The position numbers were made by a program, and so were the translations under genes. Below, piece after piece: positions 36,443-46,431 of a DNA stretch of 64,000 bases. The DNA is taken from NCBI GenBank assembly GCA_963726405.1, contig CAVSCF010000016.1:1-64000 (forward strand). The letters run 5' to 3'. This DNA comes from JAOUJD01 sp963726405. Lineage in GTDB: Bacteria; Pseudomonadota; Gammaproteobacteria; Burkholderiales; Burkholderiaceae_F. Every line of letters begins with the position of its first letter. Position 1 is the first letter of the stretch. A model generated the notes under the pieces. The model was not told the DNA's origin and did no database searches. It was given only the letters and a program-made list of their open reading frames with translations.

Positions 36443-39400
36443 ATGTCCTCAGAATCGAATCGCGCGATCCGCATTCGCGGAGCGCGCCAGAACAATCTTC
36501 GCAACCTGGATCTCGATCTCCCGACCGGCGAGCTGATCGTCGTCACGGGCGTGTCGGGTTCCGGCAAGAGCTCGCTCGTCTTCGACACGCTCTACGCGGA
36601 AGGCCAGCGGCGCTACGTCGAGACGTTCTCGCCGTACGCGCGCCAGTTTCTCGACCGCATGGACCGGCCCGCGGTGGACCGCATCGACGGCGTGCCGCCC
36701 GCGATCGCGATCGACCAGACCAATCCGGTGCGGACCTCGCGCAGCACGGTCGGCACGATGACCGAGCTCAACGATCACCTGAAGCTGCTGTTCGCCCGCG
36801 CGTCGCGCCTGTACTGCCGCAACTGCTCCCGGCCGGTGCGGCGCGACACCCCGGCGTCGATCTTCGCGAGCCTCGACGCACACGCACGCGGGAGCGATGA
36901 CCGGCTCACCGTGACATTCCCCGTGAAGATCCCGAAGAACTTCGCGGAGGATGAAGTTCGAGCGCAACTCGAGGCCCAGGGCTATGCCCGGATTCATGCC
37001 GAACGCGCAGGCGCCGGCGGGAAGACGCTGGACGTCGTCGCCGACCGCTTCCGCTGGGACGGTACGGAGCGTTCGCGGATCGTCGATGCGCTGGAGCGGG
37101 CGCTGCGCGTCGGCGGCGGCCGGGTCGACGTGCATGTCGAAAGACCGGGCTCGGAGACCGCTTGCTGGAAATACAGCACGGACCTGCACTGCGCCGCCTG
37201 CGACATCCATTACGAGACGCCGCACCCCAGCACGTTCTCGTTCAACTCCCCCCTCGGTGCGTGCGACACGTGCCGCGGGTTCGGGCGCGTCATCGGGGTC
37301 GACTACGGTCTTGTGATTCCCGACGAGCGCAAGACGCTCGGCGCGGGCGCGATCAAGCCCTTCCAGTCGAAGTCCTTCATCGAGAGCCAGCGCGACCTGG
37401 AGAAGAGCGCGGCGAAGGACGGCATCCCGCTCGACGTGCCGTTCCGCGACCTGACCGACGAACAGAAACGCTGGGTGATCGAAGGCGGCGCGGGCTGGAA
37501 GAGCTGGAACAAGAGCTGGCCCGGCGTGTGGTACGGCGCGAAGCGCTTCTTCGAGTGGCTCGAGAGCAAGGCGTACAAGATGCACATCCGTGTGCTGCTG
37601 TCGCGCTATCGCTCGTACACGCCCTGCCCGGCGTGCGCCGGCGCCCGGCTGAAGCCGGAAGCGCTGCTGTGGCGCGTCGGCGAGGCGGCCGAGGCCGGCC
37701 AGGCCCTCGAAGGCGGTCGCTACCGGCGCTATCGACCGGTCGGCGCGAACTGGACGGACGGCCAGCTCGATGGGCTGCCGGGCCTGTCGCTGCACGACCT
37801 GATGCTGCTGCCGATCGAGCGCGTCAAGCGCTTCTTCGACGGCGTCACGCTACCGCCGCCGCTCGACGAGGCGACCGAAATGCTGCTCGACGAGCTGCGT
37901 GCGCGGCTCGCGTTTCTCGTCGACGTCGGCCTGGGATACCTCACGCTCGACCGCCAGAGCCGCACCCTTTCCGGAGGGGAAGTGCAGCGGATCAACCTCA
38001 CGACGGCGCTCGGCACGTCGCTCGTGAACACGCTGTTCGTTCTCGACGAACCGTCGATCGGACTGCATCCGCGCGACATGCACCGCGTCGTGCAGGTGAT
38101 GCACCGTCTGCGCAACGCCGGCAACTCGCTGGTCGTCGTCGAGCACGACCCGCAGGTGATGCTGGCCGCCGACCGCGTGATCGACATGGGGCCCGGTCCA
38201 GGAGAACGCGGCGGCAGCATCGTCTTCAACGGCTCTCCTGACGAACTGCGGCAGGCGTCCACGCTGACTGGGCGCTATCTCGGCGGCCGACTCAGCGTCG
38301 ACGCGGCGCGTCCGCTCGGCGTGCCGCCGAACGCCCCCAGGCTCGTGCTCCAGGGAGCGCGCGAGCACAACCTGAAGTCGATCGACGTCGAGATTCCGCT
38401 GAAGCGGCTCGTGTGCGTCACCGGCGTGTCGGGCAGCGGCAAGTCGACGCTGATCCAGGACGTGCTCTACCCCGCCATCGCGAAGGCGAAGGGCAAGGCG
38501 ACCGAGACCCCGGGCGCCTTCGACCGCCTGCTCGGCGACGACTGGCTCGACGACGCCGTGTTCGTCGACCAGTCGTCCATCGGCCGGACCACGCGCAGCA
38601 ATCCGGCGAGCTACGTCGGAGCGTTCGATTGCATCCGCGCGATCTTCGCGAAGGCGCGGCTGTCGAAGGAACGCAACTACACGGCGGGCACGTTCTCGTT
38701 CAACTCCGGCGACGGCCGCTGCCCGACGTGCGGCGGCAACGGCTTCGAACACGTCGAGATGCAGTTCCTGTCCGACGTGTACCTCCGCTGCCCGGATTGC
38801 GACGGCAAGCGCTTCCGTCCCGAGACCCTCGAGGTGACGGTCGAGCGCCAGGGCCGCAGCGCCAGCGTCGCCGACGTGCTCGAGATGACCGTCAGCGAAG
38901 CGCTGGCCTACTTCGTCGATGATCGCGAGGTCGCGCGCGTGCTCGCTCCGCTCGCCGACGTCGGCCTCGAGTACGTGAAGCTCGGACAACCCGTGCCCAC
39001 GCTGTCGGGCGGCGAGGCCCAGCGACTGAAGCTGGCGGGCTTCCTCGCCGAGGCCGCCAGCGGCAAGCCGCCGACGCGCGGCACGCTGTTCCTGTTCGAC
39101 GAGCCGACCACGGGACTGCACTTCGACGACGTCGCCAAGCTGATGCGCGCGTTCCGCAAGCTGCTGACGGCCGGGCATTCGCTGGTGATCATCGAGCACA
39201 ACATGGACGTCGTTTCGGCGTCGGACTGGCTGATCGACCTCGGCCCGGAAGGTGGCGATGGCGGAGGAGAGGTCGTCGCGATCGGCACGCCCGACGACGT
39301 GATCCGCAACGAGCGATCGCACACGGGCCGCGAACTGAAGGCGTATCGCGCGGCGCTGGCGCACCAGGGGCCGCGCGTGAACGAAGCGCTTCCCCCGTAT

Positions 39401-42085
39401 GCGAAGTCGGGGTCTGCCCCCGATTTGGGGCGGCCGCTGCAGGCACGCCGGCGCGGATTCCGGGATGTGATCGAGATCGTCAATGCGCGCGAGCACAACC
39501 TGAAGTCGATCAACGTCGAAATCCCGCGCGAGACCTTCACGGTGATCACCGGTGTGTCGGGTTCGGGCAAGTCGACGCTCGCCTTCGACATCCTCTTCAA
39601 CGAGGGTCAGCGCCGGTATCTCGAATCGCTGAACGCCTACGCGCGCTCGATCGTCCAGCCCGCCGGCCGGCCCGACGTCGATGCCATCTACGGCATTCCT
39701 CCGACGGTGGCGATCGAGCAGCGGACGTCTCGCGGCGGGCGCAAGTCGACGGTGGCGACACTCACCGAGATCTATCACTTCCTGCGCCTGCTCTACGTGA
39801 AGCTGGGCGTGCAGCACTGTCCGGCTTGCAAGGTGGCGGTGACGCCACAGTCGTTCGACGCGATCGTCAGCCAGGTGATGCGCGACCTGAAGGGCCAGCA
39901 CGTCGGCGTCCTCGCGCCGATGGTGGTCAACCGCAAGGGCGTGTACACGGACCTTGCGAAGTGGGCCGCGGCACGCGGCCACTCGCACCTGCGTGTCGAC
40001 GGAGCTTTCCTGCCGACGTCGAAGTTCCCGCGCATCGAGCGTTTCAAGGAGCACACGATCGAGTTGCCGGTCGCGGACATCGTCGTGCGGCCGGAGCGCG
40101 AGGAGGCGCTGCGCGCCGCGCTGAAGCTCGCGCTCGAGCACGGCCACGGCGTGGTCACGCTCCTGTGGCCGCTGGAGCGACTGCAGGACGGCGCCGCGCG
40201 CGGCACGCTGGACGCGGACCTCGAGCACCGGAGCTTCTCGACGAAGCGCGCCTGCCCCGCGTGCGGCACCTCCTTCCCCGAGCCCGATCCGCGGCTGTTC
40301 TCGTACAACTCCAAGCACGGCTGGTGCCCCGACTGCTTCGGCACCGGCCTCACCCTGGCCGGCTTCGACGCCGAGCAGTCCGGCGAAGAGGTGTGGTGGA
40401 ACGCCTGGTACGAGGGTGAGACGACGCCGTGCGGGACGTGCAACGGACAGCGGTTGAACCCGACCGCCCTCGCCGTGCGCTTCGCCGATCGCTCCATCGC
40501 GCAACTCGCCGAGATGCCGGTGAGCGACGGCCGCGAGTTCTTCCAGCAGCTCGAACTGACCGGACGCGGAGCGGAGATCGCACGCGACGCACTCGCCGAA
40601 ATCCGCACGCGGCTGTCGTTCCTCGAGGAGGTCGGTCTCGGCTACCTTGCCCTCGACCGCGCGGCGCCGACACTCTCGGGCGGCGAGGCGCAGCGCATCC
40701 GGCTGGCCGCGCAACTCGGGTCCAACCTGCAGGGCGTCGCCTACATCCTGGACGAACCGACCATCGGACTGCACCCGCGCGACAACCGGATCCTGCTCGA
40801 CGCGCTGCAGAAGCTCGGAGACAAGGGCAACACGCTGGTCGTCGTCGAGCACGACGAAGACACGATTCGCCGCGCCGCGCACCTGATCGACATCGGCCCC
40901 GCCGCCGGCATCCGCGGCGGGCGGGTGGTGGCCCAGGGCAGCCTGGCGGACCTGATCAACGCGCCCGAGTCGACCACGGGCCGGTGGCTCAAGACGCCCT
41001 TGCAGCATCCCATGCAGGCGCCGCGCGAAACGAACGGCCGCGGCGAGCGGATCGTGGTGCACGGCGCGCGACTGCACAACCTGCGCAAGGTCGACGCCGC
41101 GTTTCCGCGCGATCGCCTGACGGTCGTCACCGGCGTCTCGGGCAGCGGCAAATCGTCGCTCGCCCGCGACGTGCTGCTCACGAACCTGCAGGGCCGCGTC
41201 GGGCAGCGCGGCCGCCAGGAAGCGTGGGTGGGCTGCGAAGCGATCGAGGGCTGGCAGTCGCTCGACCGCGTGCTCGAGGTCGACCAGACGCCGATCGGCA
41301 AGACGCCGCGGTCCTGCCCGGCAACGTACGTGGGCTTCTGGGACGCGATTCGAAAATTGTTCGCCGACACGCTCGAGGCACGCGCGCGCGGCTACGCCGC
41401 CAGCCGCTTCTCGTTCAACACCGCCGGCGGCCGATGCGAGGCGTGCGAGGGCCAGGGCGTGCGGACCATCGAGATGAGTTTCCTGCCCGACGTGAAGGTT
41501 CTCTGCGACGTCTGCGCAGGCGCGCGCTTCAACGAGGAGACGCTGGCGGTGAAGTGGCGCGACAAGTCCATCGGCGACGTGCTGCGGATGGAGATCGACG
41601 AGGCATCGGAGTTCTTTGCCGCGCACCGCTCGATTTCGCACTGCCTGCGCCTGCTGCAGGACGTCGGCCTCGGCTACCTGACCCTCGGCCAGCCCTCGCC
41701 GACGCTGTCGGGCGGCGAGGCGCAGCGCATCAAGCTCGTCGCCGAGTTGTCGAAAGTGCGCGACGACGTCACGCGCCGCGGGCAGAAGGCGCCGTCGACG
41801 CTCTACGTGCTGGACGAACCGACCGTCGGACTGCACATGGCCGATGTCGACAAGTTGATCCGCGTGCTGCACCGACTGGTGGATGCCGGCAACACGGTCG
41901 TGGTCATCGAGCACAACCTCGACGTCATCGCGGAAGCCGACTGGATCGTCGACCTCGGGCCGGAAGGCGGCGCGGGCGGCGGGCGCGTGATTGCGCAATG
42001 CCCGCCGGCCGAACTGAGGAAGAAATCGACGCCGACCGGACGCGAACTGGAGCAGTTCCTGACCAGACTGCCGGTTGGCGCATGA
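36443..42085 (+). CDS. uvrA: Tandem (double-length) excinuclease ABC subunit UvrA
   Basis: 1880 residues, about twice the usual 940. Four ABC ATPase domains are visible. Walker A copies (GVSGSGKS) lie at about residues 36, 659, 1036 and 1563, and the paired signature motifs are LSGGEVQR (509) and LSGGEAQR (about 853, 1410 and 1754). Zinc-finger Cys pairs (CDTCRGFG, CPTCGGNG, CPDCFGTG, CEACEGQG) recur in both halves. The two halves are therefore UvrA copies fused head to tail, so a single chain could mimic the UvrA dimer that finds bulky DNA lesions. Such fused UvrAs are known as extra copies in Burkholderiales and other proteobacteria. Whether this one interacts with UvrB is not settled here. 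The frame is uninterrupted over 5.6 kb. Confidence 0.95.
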   Translation: MSSESNRAIRIRGARQNNLRNLDLDLPTGELIVVTGVSGSGKSSLVFDTLYAEGQRRYVETFSPYARQFLDRMDRPAVDRIDGVPPAIAIDQTNPVRTSRSTVGTMTELNDHLKLLFARASRLYCRNCSRPVRRDTPASIFASLDAHARGSDDRLTVTFPVKIPKNFAEDEVRAQLEAQGYARIHAERAGAGGKTLDVVADRFRWDGTERSRIVDALERALRVGGGRVDVHVERPGSETACWKYSTDLHCAACDIHYETPHPSTFSFNSPLGACDTCRGFGRVIGVDYGLVIPDERKTLGAGAIKPFQSKSFIESQRDLEKSAAKDGIPLDVPFRDLTDEQKRWVIEGGAGWKSWNKSWPGVWYGAKRFFEWLESKAYKMHIRVLLSRYRSYTPCPACAGARLKPEALLWRVGEAAEAGQALEGGRYRRYRPVGANWTDGQLDGLPGLSLHDLMLLPIERVKRFFDGVTLPPPLDEATEMLLDELRARLAFLVDVGLGYLTLDRQSRTLSGGEVQRINLTTALGTSLVNTLFVLDEPSIGLHPRDMHRVVQVMHRLRNAGNSLVVVEHDPQVMLAADRVIDMGPGPGERGGSIVFNGSPDELRQASTLTGRYLGGRLSVDAARPLGVPPNAPRLVLQGAREHNLKSIDVEIPLKRLVCVTGVSGSGKSTLIQDVLYPAIAKAKGKATETPGAFDRLLGDDWLDDAVFVDQSSIGRTTRSNPASYVGAFDCIRAIFAKARLSKERNYTAGTFSFNSGDGRCPTCGGNGFEHVEMQFLSDVYLRCPDCDGKRFRPETLEVTVERQGRSASVADVLEMTVSEALAYFVDDREVARVLAPLADVGLEYVKLGQPVPTLSGGEAQRLKLAGFLAEAASGKPPTRGTLFLFDEPTTGLHFDDVAKLMRAFRKLLTAGHSLVIIEHNMDVVSASDWLIDLGPEGGDGGGEVVAIGTPDDVIRNERSHTGRELKAYRAALAHQGPRVNEALPPYAKSGSAPDLGRPLQARRRGFRDVIEIVNAREHNLKSINVEIPRETFTVITGVSGSGKSTLAFDILFNEGQRRYLESLNAYARSIVQPAGRPDVDAIYGIPPTVAIEQRTSRGGRKSTVATLTEIYHFLRLLYVKLGVQHCPACKVAVTPQSFDAIVSQVMRDLKGQHVGVLAPMVVNRKGVYTDLAKWAAARGHSHLRVDGAFLPTSKFPRIERFKEHTIELPVADIVVRPEREEALRAALKLALEHGHGVVTLLWPLERLQDGAARGTLDADLEHRSFSTKRACPACGTSFPEPDPRLFSYNSKHGWCPDCFGTGLTLAGFDAEQSGEEVWWNAWYEGETTPCGTCNGQRLNPTALAVRFADRSIAQLAEMPVSDGREFFQQLELTGRGAEIARDALAEIRTRLSFLEEVGLGYLALDRAAPTLSGGEAQRIRLAAQLGSNLQGVAYILDEPTIGLHPRDNRILLDALQKLGDKGNTLVVVEHDEDTIRRAAHLIDIGPAAGIRGGRVVAQGSLADLINAPESTTGRWLKTPLQHPMQAPRETNGRGERIVVHGARLHNLRKVDAAFPRDRLTVVTGVSGSGKSSLARDVLLTNLQGRVGQRGRQEAWVGCEAIEGWQSLDRVLEVDQTPIGKTPRSCPATYVGFWDAIRKLFADTLEARARGYAASRFSFNTAGGRCEACEGQGVRTIEMSFLPDVKVLCDVCAGARFNEETLAVKWRDKSIGDVLRMEIDEASEFFAAHRSISHCLRLLQDVGLGYLTLGQPSPTLSGGEAQRIKLVAELSKVRDDVTRRGQKAPSTLYVLDEPTVGLHMADVDKLIRVLHRLVDAGNTVVVIEHNLDVIAEADWIVDLGPEGGAGGGRVIAQCPPAELRKKSTPTGRELEQFLTRLPVGA

Positions 42086-42148
42086 CAGGCGGAGCATCGC
42101 GCTCCGCCGCCCACTGCCGGTACTGAAGTCAGGAGGCCGGCACTCGAA

Positions 42149-42541
42149 TCAGCCGCCGCGGCCACGGTGGCTCGTGAGCGAGGGCGCCGCCGCGAGCACG
42201 ACGATCCCCAGGCCCAGCAAGCCACCTCTGGACAGATCGAAGTCTTCGAGGATGCGCGACCACGGATATCCAAACAGCCAGCGGCCGATCGCCGCTTCGG
42301 CGCCGAGCATCAGGACCGCCCAGCCGAAGCCGATCGCGAGACGTTCGCGACGGGTCCGCGCGCCGATCCAGCGGGCGGTGAGCCACGCCACCAGAAGTAT
42401 CAGCGCGGACCCCACGCCGACGCCGATCTGACGCGCCGGGAGATCGCCGACCAGCGGCACCAGCCACACCGTCCGGGCCACGCCATGCGCGAATTCGAGT
42501 ACGAGGATCAGACACCAGACGAGGAACGCGCGCAGGGCCAT
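42149..42541 (-). CDS. Conserved-looking small membrane protein, unknown function
   Basis: 130 residues from the ATG at 42541. About four hydrophobic helices (LRAFLVWCLILVLEFAHGVA, IGVGVGSALILLVAWLTARW, LAIGFGWAVLMLGAEAAIG, LLGLGIVVLAAAP). Conserved-looking polar spots are LEFAHGVARTVWLVPLVGD and ARQIGVGVGSALI. It is similar in style to unannotated four-helix proteins of betaproteobacteria. No strong ribosome site is seen, and longer starts are possible upstream. It converges with uvrA (63 bp between the stops). Confidence 0.66.
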   Translation of the reverse strand: MALRAFLVWCLILVLEFAHGVARTVWLVPLVGDLPARQIGVGVGSALILLVAWLTARWIGARTRRERLAIGFGWAVLMLGAEAAIGRWLFGYPWSRILEDFDLSRGGLLGLGIVVLAAAPSLTSHRGRGG

Positions 42542-42640
42542 GAAATCGGTCGATGGAACGCCGCAACTCGCGGCATTGCGAATCATCGGCCCCCGCGTGC
42601 TCGTGGCTATGATCGCGGACATCCCTTCGGCGCCTCCACC

Positions 42641-43778
42641 ATGCAACTGCTCCCGTTCATCCTGATCTGGCTGCCGATGGCCTGGCCTGGCGCCTTGCGC
42701 GCCCAGCAGACGCCAGCCACCCCGCCGCGCGTCGACGAACGCGTCGCGCAGATCGCGCAGACCGCACCGGGCGCGCCGTGGGCCTTCATCGGTTATGCGA
42801 TCACGACCCCCGCGAGCGCCAACTGGTTCGTGGCGAACGGCACGCCGCGGGGGGGCACGATGGGCCGGCAGCTGTCCGCCAGCGATGCCGCACACCGCCG
42901 TGCTTGTCCTGTCGAGCGAATCGATCGGGAAGGCAGTCGATTCCGACGCGGCGCTGCTCGAGGTGGCCCGCGCCCGCCACGCGAAGATCGGCGAGCGCTG
43001 GAGCGTGCAGCAGCACGACGAGACGGTCGTCCGGCACGCGGGAACGCGCTGTGCACGCCATGCCATCGAAGCCCGGGAGCCGGCAGACCGTTCGCCGCGC
43101 AAGGACGCCGACAAGGTCAACGCGCGTCGCACGTCACTCCATGTCATCGGCCTGTCGTGCATGCATCCGAACGACGCGACCGTGCTCGTCGAAGTCGGGG
43201 TGTCCGAGCGCTCGCGTGAAGCGGCAATGACGCCCGAGATCCGCAGGGACGCCGAGGCGGTCATCGCGAGCCTGGCGTTCCACCGTTACACCGAGGACGC
43301 GCTGCAGAAATCGGCGGAAGCGGCCCGCTCGAGCCTGTCCGCCGCGGAAACGGTATTGAAGCCGTATCTCGACGCAAACGCCGCCTGGGCGGGCTATTTC
43401 ATGGCGCAGATCCTCGAGCGCGCCGCTCCGCCGCCCGACAACGTGGGCGCTCGACTGCAGGCCCTGCTCGAGCCCGCGGCGGAACGCGGCCTCGCGGATG
43501 CGCAGTGGGCGCTCGGTCGCCTCTACCTGCGCGGCGCTCCGGGCCTGGCCAAGGATCCGGCCAGGGCCGAGGCCCTGTTGCGACGCGCCGCTGACCGGGG
43601 CAACCCCGGCGCGGCGTTCCAGCTCGGCCTGTCCCAGCTGTCAGGCGCCGACGGCATCGCCGCCAACAGCCGCGAGGCGGCACTGTGGATCCAGCGCGCG
43701 GCGTTCCGCGGGCAGAAGGAGGCGCAGGAGATGCTCAGCGGGGCGCGGAAGGCCGAGCCGGCCCCCACGAAGCGCTGA
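42641..43778 (+). CDS. Secreted protein with Sel1-type repeats (one-base shift)
   Basis: About 378 residues after correcting one extra base near 42890. The signal peptide is MQLLPFILIWLPMAWPGALRAQ. The first third is unrecognised. The C-terminal part carries Sel1/TPR-like alpha-helical repeats, e.g. AAERGLADAQWALGRLYLRG, LLRRAADRGNPGAAFQLGL and WIQRAAFRGQKEAQEML, with the family spacing of about 36 residues. Sel1 repeats usually mediate protein-protein contacts in the envelope. The break separates GGTMGRQLSA from HTAVLVLSSESIGKAVDS. A role is not assignable. Confidence 0.72.
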
Positions 43779-43888
43779 CGCCCATCGCCGCCACGCGCAT
43801 TGCGACCCGCCCGGTGTGCGGCCTGTCGCATCGGGCGGGACGCGGCGCACGCGCTCTGTCACATTGGCCCGGTTCGCTGGAGGACTCC

Positions 43889-44667
43889 GTGAAGATATCC
43901 ATCGCCGCCGTCGTCGCCATCATCGGTCCCCTCGTCGCCGCACCGGCTGCCTCGGCGGCCGACCCACCGCCCACGGTCGCCGCCGCGACGTCCGGCAAGC
44001 GGCGAACGGATCAAGGGCTCGGGGCGGATCGTCGAGGACCGTCGCGCGCTCGCGGGCTTCGTCGCGGTGCATCTGAACGGACCGATCAACGTCGAATTGA
44101 AGGCGTCGGATCGCGATGGCGTCATGGTGCGCACCGACGACAACATCGCCCCGCTGATCGAAACGCGGGTGACCGGCGGGGAGCGGCCGGCACTGGAGAT
44201 CGGGCTGACCTCCGGTGCGTCGTTCCGCACGGCGCGTACGCCGGTCGTCGTCGTCGAGTTTCGCTGCGCTCTCGGAGCTGGTGATGCGGGGCTCCGGCGA
44301 CATCCGCGCCGACCGGATCACCGCCGAGGATTTCGCGCTGTCGATGAGCGGGAGCGGCGATCTGCGCATCGACACGCTGCAGGCAACCCGATTGGCGGCA
44401 GTGCTGTCCGGCAGCGGAGACCTGATCGTGAGCGGCGGTCGCGCGGACGACCAGGCGTACCGCCTGTCCGGCTCCGGCGACGTCAGTGCGGGCCGCGTGG
44501 AGGGCCGCCGCGTGCAGGTCTCGATCTCCGGCAGCGGCGACGCCGTGGTGAACGCGTCCGAAACGCTCGAAGCCGCGATCTCAGGCACCGGAGACATCGC
44601 CTACCGCGGCAACGCCCGCGTCACGCAGCGCATCCGCGGTACGGGCTCGGTGCACAAGCTCCGCTGA
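43889..44667 (+). CDS. DUF2807-type secreted beta-helix protein (two frame breaks)
   Basis: About 258 residues after correction. The GTG at 43889 follows GGAGGACTCC. The signal peptide is VKISIAAVVAIIGPLVAAPAASA. The mature protein is built from SGSGD repeats (LSMSGSGDLRIDTLQ, AVLSGSGDLIVSGGR, LSGSGDVSAGRV, VSISGSGDAVVNASE, AISGTGDIAYRG), the signature of DUF2807/head-GIN domain proteins predicted to form a right-handed beta-helix. Frame breaks near 44005 and 44265 separate three segments that read on directly. In other bacteria such proteins are exported, some are lipoproteins, and their function is unknown. Confidence 0.8.
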
Positions 44668-44782
44668 AAGGGGCCGCGCGCCGCGGGCCGGCCTGCGCTT
44701 TCCGGACCCGGACCGGGCGTGCATTGACTGATGTCAACCCGGCTCCGCCCTTGCGAGGTGTCATACGGGCGGAGGTGTCATC

Positions 44783-46333
44783 GTGGCGCATTGGGACGTG
44801 ATCGTCATCGGGTCGGGCATCGGCGGGCTGGCAGCCGCCGCCGCACTGGCGAAGGACAACAAGCGAGTCCTGGTGCTGGAAAGGCACGATCAGCTCGGCG
44901 GGCTGACGCAGTCCTTCGAGCGCCACGGGTACCACTTCAACGTCGGCGTGCACTACATCGGCGGGGCCGGCGACATCGAGGGGGCTCCGGGGCCGACGAA
45001 GAAGGTCTTCGACGCACTGACGCCGGAAGGCATTCCGATGGCGTCGATGGGCCGGGTGTACGACCGCGTCCATTTCCCCGGCCTGGTCGTCGACTTCGAA
45101 CGGCCGGCCGAGCGACTGATCGCCTCGCTCAAACTGCATTTCCCGCAGGAAGCGGAAGGCATCGACCGGTACTTCGCGGCCATGCGGGCAGCCCGCAAGG
45201 CGATCGAGGCAGTGTTCGCCGCGCACTCGATGCCGCAGATCGTCGCGCGCGGCCTGATGTGGTGGAAGGACGAAGAGATCGAGCGCTGGGTCGGCCGCAC
45301 CATCAACGAAGTGATCGCGGAGTGCGTCGCGGATCCGAAACTGCAGGCCGTGCTCGCGGCGCAGTGGGGAGACCACGGCGGCCGGCCGAGCGAAGCGTCG
45401 TTCGCGATCCACGCGGTCGTCATGAGCAGCTACCTCGACGGCGCCTGGTATCCCGTGGGCGGATCCAGGGTGTTCGCCACCGAGTTCGCGCGGACGATCA
45501 CCGCCGCAGGCGGCGAGTTGCGCGCCAAGGCGGAGGTCGAGAAGGTGCGGGTCGAGGACCGCCGCGTGCTCGGCGTCACGCTCAGCAACGGCGTGCACAT
45601 CGACGCGCCGTGCGTCGTCTCCGACGCCGGCATCCGCAACACGCTGCACATGCTGCCGTCCGAGGAAGTCAGCTACGAGTGGGCGCGGGACGCGCTTTCG
45701 GTCGAGCCCTCGCTTGGCTATGTCGGGCTTTACCTCGGCCTCGAAGGCGACATCGCGAGCAACGGCGCGACGACCGCGAACGACTGGATTTACGAGACCT
45801 GGAACGTCGATGCGCTGTGGCGCAGCCCGCTCGCCGAACCGGATGCGCCGCTGATGTTCGTGTCCTTCCCGTCGCTGAAGGACCCCAGCCACGATCCGGG
45901 TCCGAAGCACAAGCACACCTGCGAGATCGTCACCTTCGTGGATCCGGACGCCTTCAAGGCCTGGGAGCACGAAGGCATGCACCGCGGCGAAGCCCGCGAT
46001 CCCGCCTATCTCGAGATGAAGGAGAAGGTCGAGCACCATCTGCTGGCGCAGTTCGGGCGCCACTACCCGCGGCTGGCCCCGATGGTGAATTTCATGGCGA
46101 GTTCGACGCCCGTGTCGGTCGCCACGTACACCGGGGCGGAAAGCGGCGCGATGTATGGACTATCGACCTCCCCCAACCGTTTCCTCAACGACGCCCTGCG
46201 GCCGCGCACCCCGATCGGAGGATTGTTCCTCGCGGGGCAGGATGTCTGCTGCCCCGGGGTCACCGGCGCCCTGATGGGCGGGCTGATGGCGGCCGTCGCG
46301 ATCGAGCCCGGTCTGCTGCGCCTGCTGCGCTGA
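44783..46333 (+). CDS. FAD-dependent oxidoreductase, RetSat/CrtI-like
   Basis: 516 residues from a GTG at 44783 behind a perfect GGAGG site. The FAD-binding Rossmann motif is DVIVIGSGIGGLAAAAALAK, followed by ERHDQLGGLTQSFERHGY and, near the C-terminus, TPIGGLFLAGQDVCCPGVTGALMGG, which is the phytoene-desaturase/retinol-saturase-type FAD contact. VGVHYIGG near residue 55 is typical of the all-trans-retinol 13,14-reductase branch. No carotenoid synthesis genes are nearby, so a lipid or isoprenoid saturase role is only inferred from the family. It looks monocistronic. Confidence 0.88.
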   Translation: MAHWDVIVIGSGIGGLAAAAALAKDNKRVLVLERHDQLGGLTQSFERHGYHFNVGVHYIGGAGDIEGAPGPTKKVFDALTPEGIPMASMGRVYDRVHFPGLVVDFERPAERLIASLKLHFPQEAEGIDRYFAAMRAARKAIEAVFAAHSMPQIVARGLMWWKDEEIERWVGRTINEVIAECVADPKLQAVLAAQWGDHGGRPSEASFAIHAVVMSSYLDGAWYPVGGSRVFATEFARTITAAGGELRAKAEVEKVRVEDRRVLGVTLSNGVHIDAPCVVSDAGIRNTLHMLPSEEVSYEWARDALSVEPSLGYVGLYLGLEGDIASNGATTANDWIYETWNVDALWRSPLAEPDAPLMFVSFPSLKDPSHDPGPKHKHTCEIVTFVDPDAFKAWEHEGMHRGEARDPAYLEMKEKVEHHLLAQFGRHYPRLAPMVNFMASSTPVSVATYTGAESGAMYGLSTSPNRFLNDALRPRTPIGGLFLAGQDVCCPGVTGALMGGLMAAVAIEPGLLRLLR

Positions 46334-46431
46334 ACGGAACCCCCGCCGCGTGGCGGGGAACGGCGTTATTTGCGGGACTGCCCGCCGTGCCGGGTTGGTT
46401 AGGATCGCGCCACCCGTCTCCGGAGTGCCCC

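Noticed and set aside
37850..42097. A 1415-codon open frame on the minus strand, opposite uvrA
   Set aside because: It is the complement of the well-supported UvrA gene, with composition dominated by Arg/Asp/Ala/His as expected from GC-rich antisense codons, and no motif.
42167..43219. A long plus-strand gene starting inside the antisense of the 42149-42541 membrane protein
   Set aside because: Only the part from 42641, with a signal peptide, makes sense. The upstream extension is antisense composition.
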